Source: Methanoculleus sp. UBA303
GTDB taxonomy: Archaea > Halobacteriota > Methanomicrobia > Methanomicrobiales > Methanoculleaceae
Length of the DNA stretch: 32,021 bases
Assembly: GCA_002501655.1 (NCBI GenBank)
Contig: DANY01000034.1
Location: 1 to 32,021, forward strand
Direction: 5' to 3'
The notes beneath the pieces are model-generated. The model saw only the letters and a program-made list of their open reading frames with translations, was not told the origin of the DNA and ran no database searches. Shown here in pieces: positions 30,653-32,021 of this stretch. The number at the start of each line of letters is the position of its first letter. The first letter of the stretch is position 1. A program made the translations under genes and the position numbers.

Positions 30653-32021
30653 AGTGCATCTACTCTTCCGAAGAAGTAGTCGGCCAGCAGTGAGACGTCG
30701 TTCCAATCTACCTTACCGTCGGCATTGAAGTCTGCGTCGGGGTCTGCTTCGACACGCCCGAGAACCATGTCGCCGATAAGAGCAACATCAGCCCAGTCTA
30801 CTTTCCCGTCGGCATTGAGATCCCCTTTTTCAGGTTGCGGGGTTGACGTTGCCGCCGTGATGGACTTGGTAAGGATGTTGTTGGTCTCGCTGGCCTCGGC
30901 GATCCGGTTGACGTCGTCGACGGTGGCCTTCACGGTGTGAGTGCCCTCGATGGCTTTCCAGGCTGAGCCGGCCGAGCCGCCGTTCGCGGTCAGGGTGACC
31001 GATGAACCTGGAGCGATCAACGCAGTGTGGGTATCCGACCAGACACCCGGACCGGCCGCTCCGTCATCAAACGTGAAGAGGATGCCGTGCTTTGTGCCTG
31101 CAGGCGTCGCGGCGGTGCCCTGGTTCTTGATCGTGGCCTTGAGCGTCACCGCACTTCCGGGAGCCGGGTTTGCCGGTTCCCAGGAGATGTCGGTCACCAC
31201 GAGATCCGGCTTCCCGGAGGGAGCCGGTGTCGGGGTCGGCGTCGGTGCAACATTCGAGACCGTGATCTGCTCGGCGCGGACGTTGTTGGTCTCGTCGCTC
31301 TCAGCGATCCGGTTGACGTCGTCGACGGTGGCCTTCACCGTGTGAGCGCCCTCGATGGCTTTCCAGGTTGCGCCGGCCGAGCCGCCGTTCGCGGTCAGCG
31401 TGACCCACGCTCCCGGAGCGATCGACGCGGTATGGCTGTCCGACCAGACACCGGCGCCGGCCGCTCCGTCATCGAACGTGAAGAGGATGCCGTGCGTCAC
31501 ACCCGCAGGCGTGGCGGCGGTACCCTGGTTCTTGATGGTCGCCGAGAGGGTCACCGGTGCCCCGGTCACCGGGTTGGCCGGCACCCAGGCGATGTCGGTC
31601 ACCACGAGATCCGGCTTCCCGGAGGGAGCCGGCGTGGTGGGGGTCGGTGTCGGGGTGGTCGGTGTCGGGAGCGGAGTGCTGCCGGGCCTGACGACCGCAC
31701 AGTTGACGATACTGACTGCTCCCGAGTTGACGCTACTCGTCGTGATTCCCGTCGAACCCACTGGAAGTGTATTCGAAACCGTCTTTATGCCTTCAACGAC
31801 GACGTTTTTGGTCCCCCCTCCAGCTACGGTGAACGGCGTCGCCACATCGGATACAATGCTCCCGGTGAATTTTGAATTGGAAGCGCTGTTCACCGTGACG
31901 AGCTTGGACGCGCTGTTTCCTGAGGCATGGATATCGACGTTTGAAGAGACAAAACCCACTCCCAGCGCCGGATCTCCTATCAGAGCGCCGACACCGTCGA
32001 TGCCTCCCGGATTGGTCATCG
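30649..32021 (-). CDS. secreted surface protein with two CARDB domains and a C-terminal dockerin (5' end outside window)
   Basis: The visible part is at least 456 residues; the frame continues off the right edge and no signal peptide is seen. The N-terminal visible 110 residues are Ser/Val/Asn-rich beta-strand repeats, like the end of a right-handed beta-helix. A Thr-Pro linker leads to CARDB domain 1 (KPDLVVTDIAW ... DDVNRIAESDETNN), a second Thr-Pro linker to CARDB domain 2 (KPDLVVTDISW ... DDVNRIAEASETNN), then a type I dockerin. The dockerin has two calcium loops, GDLNADGKVDWADVALI and DADFNADGKVDWNDVSLL. CARDB domains are adhesion-type folds; dockerins bind cohesins. The protein is likely extracellular and cell-surface associated. 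No cohesin is seen in this window. Confidence 0.88.
   Translation of the reverse strand, partial: MTNPGGIDGVGALIGDPALGVGFVSSNVDIHASGNSASKLVTVNSASNSKFTGSIVSDVATPFTVAGGGTKNVVVEGIKTVSNTLPVGSTGITTSSVNSGAVSIVNCAVVRPGSTPLPTPTTPTPTPTTPAPSGKPDLVVTDIAWVPANPVTGAPVTLSATIKNQGTAATPAGVTHGILFTFDDGAAGAGVWSDSHTASIAPGAWVTLTANGGSAGATWKAIEGAHTVKATVDDVNRIAESDETNNVRAEQITVSNVAPTPTPTPAPSGKPDLVVTDISWEPANPAPGSAVTLKATIKNQGTAATPAGTKHGILFTFDDGAAGPGVWSDTHTALIAPGSSVTLTANGGSAGSAWKAIEGTHTVKATVDDVNRIAEASETNNILTKSITAATSTPQPEKGDLNADGKVDWADVALIGDMVLGRVEADPDADFNADGKVDWNDVSLLADYFFGRVDAL
30860..31629 (-). repeat. 405-base tandem repeat encoding the two CARDB domains
   Basis: The linker plus CARDB unit (31225-31629) recurs at about 30860-31224 with long identical stretches of both protein and DNA (for example GILFTFDDGAAG and HTVKATVDDVNRIAE). 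The exact 135-codon period and high similarity indicate recent duplication, so copy number may vary between strains. Confidence 0.8.

Overview
The window looks like chromosome from a high-GC methanogenic archaeon of the Methanomicrobiales, most likely Methanoculleus or a close relative. This is inferred from gene content and style: an archaeal ATP-dependent DNA ligase, a PolX with a PHP domain, a TreT-type trehalose synthase, DUF432 and DUF2206 proteins, and a dockerin/CARDB surface protein with Thr-Pro linkers. Archaeal TATA boxes lie about 25-30 bases before many start codons, and Shine-Dalgarno sites match GGAGGTGATC. No rRNA, tRNA or CRISPR array was recognised.

Layout. Bases 1-383 are the right end of an IS200/IS605-type element: the 3' part of tnpB and its omega-RNA-like end. 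Bases 417-1981 hold a DUF432 gene overlapping an MscS channel gene. Bases 1989-6427 are all on the minus strand. Read in transcription order they encode a winged-helix/FHA protein, a membrane Ser/Thr kinase, a two-pore-helix-type K+ channel (the first three overlap each other), a secreted SIMPL protein and a metallo-beta-lactamase-fold protein. Bases 6607-7420 hold two small paralogous genes and an opposing small membrane protein. Bases 7517-10410 (minus) are an overlapping aminotransferase and aldehyde dehydrogenase pair, probably acting on ornithine or a similar omega-amino acid. Bases 10511-13996 are a DNA ligase and PolX repair operon. Then come an FKBP isomerase, an FkbM methyltransferase, trehalose synthase TreT, a 640-base region rich in hairpins with a candidate small RNA, a DEAD-box helicase, a protein resembling the uracil-DNA glycosylase fold, Hsp20 and an MgtA-type Mg2+ ATPase.

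From about 23.8 kb the base composition falls visibly to near 50% GC. The section to 30.4 kb is a surface-polysaccharide island: two GT4 glycosyltransferases, a large DUF2206 membrane protein and a Wzx-like flippase. It begins with AT-rich tandem palindromes. The right edge is a partial secreted protein with two CARDB domains and a C-terminal dockerin.

How the genes fit together. Much of the window suits envelope and osmotic homeostasis: MscS, a K+ channel under possible kinase/FHA control, trehalose synthesis, Mg2+ import, chaperones (Hsp20, FKBP) and surface glycan assembly. The strongest candidate for an under-described system is the wHTH-FHA / membrane kinase / K+ channel operon (3650-6427). 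In that reading an envelope-facing kinase is read out by a phosphothreonine-binding DNA-binding protein and co-expressed with an ion channel.
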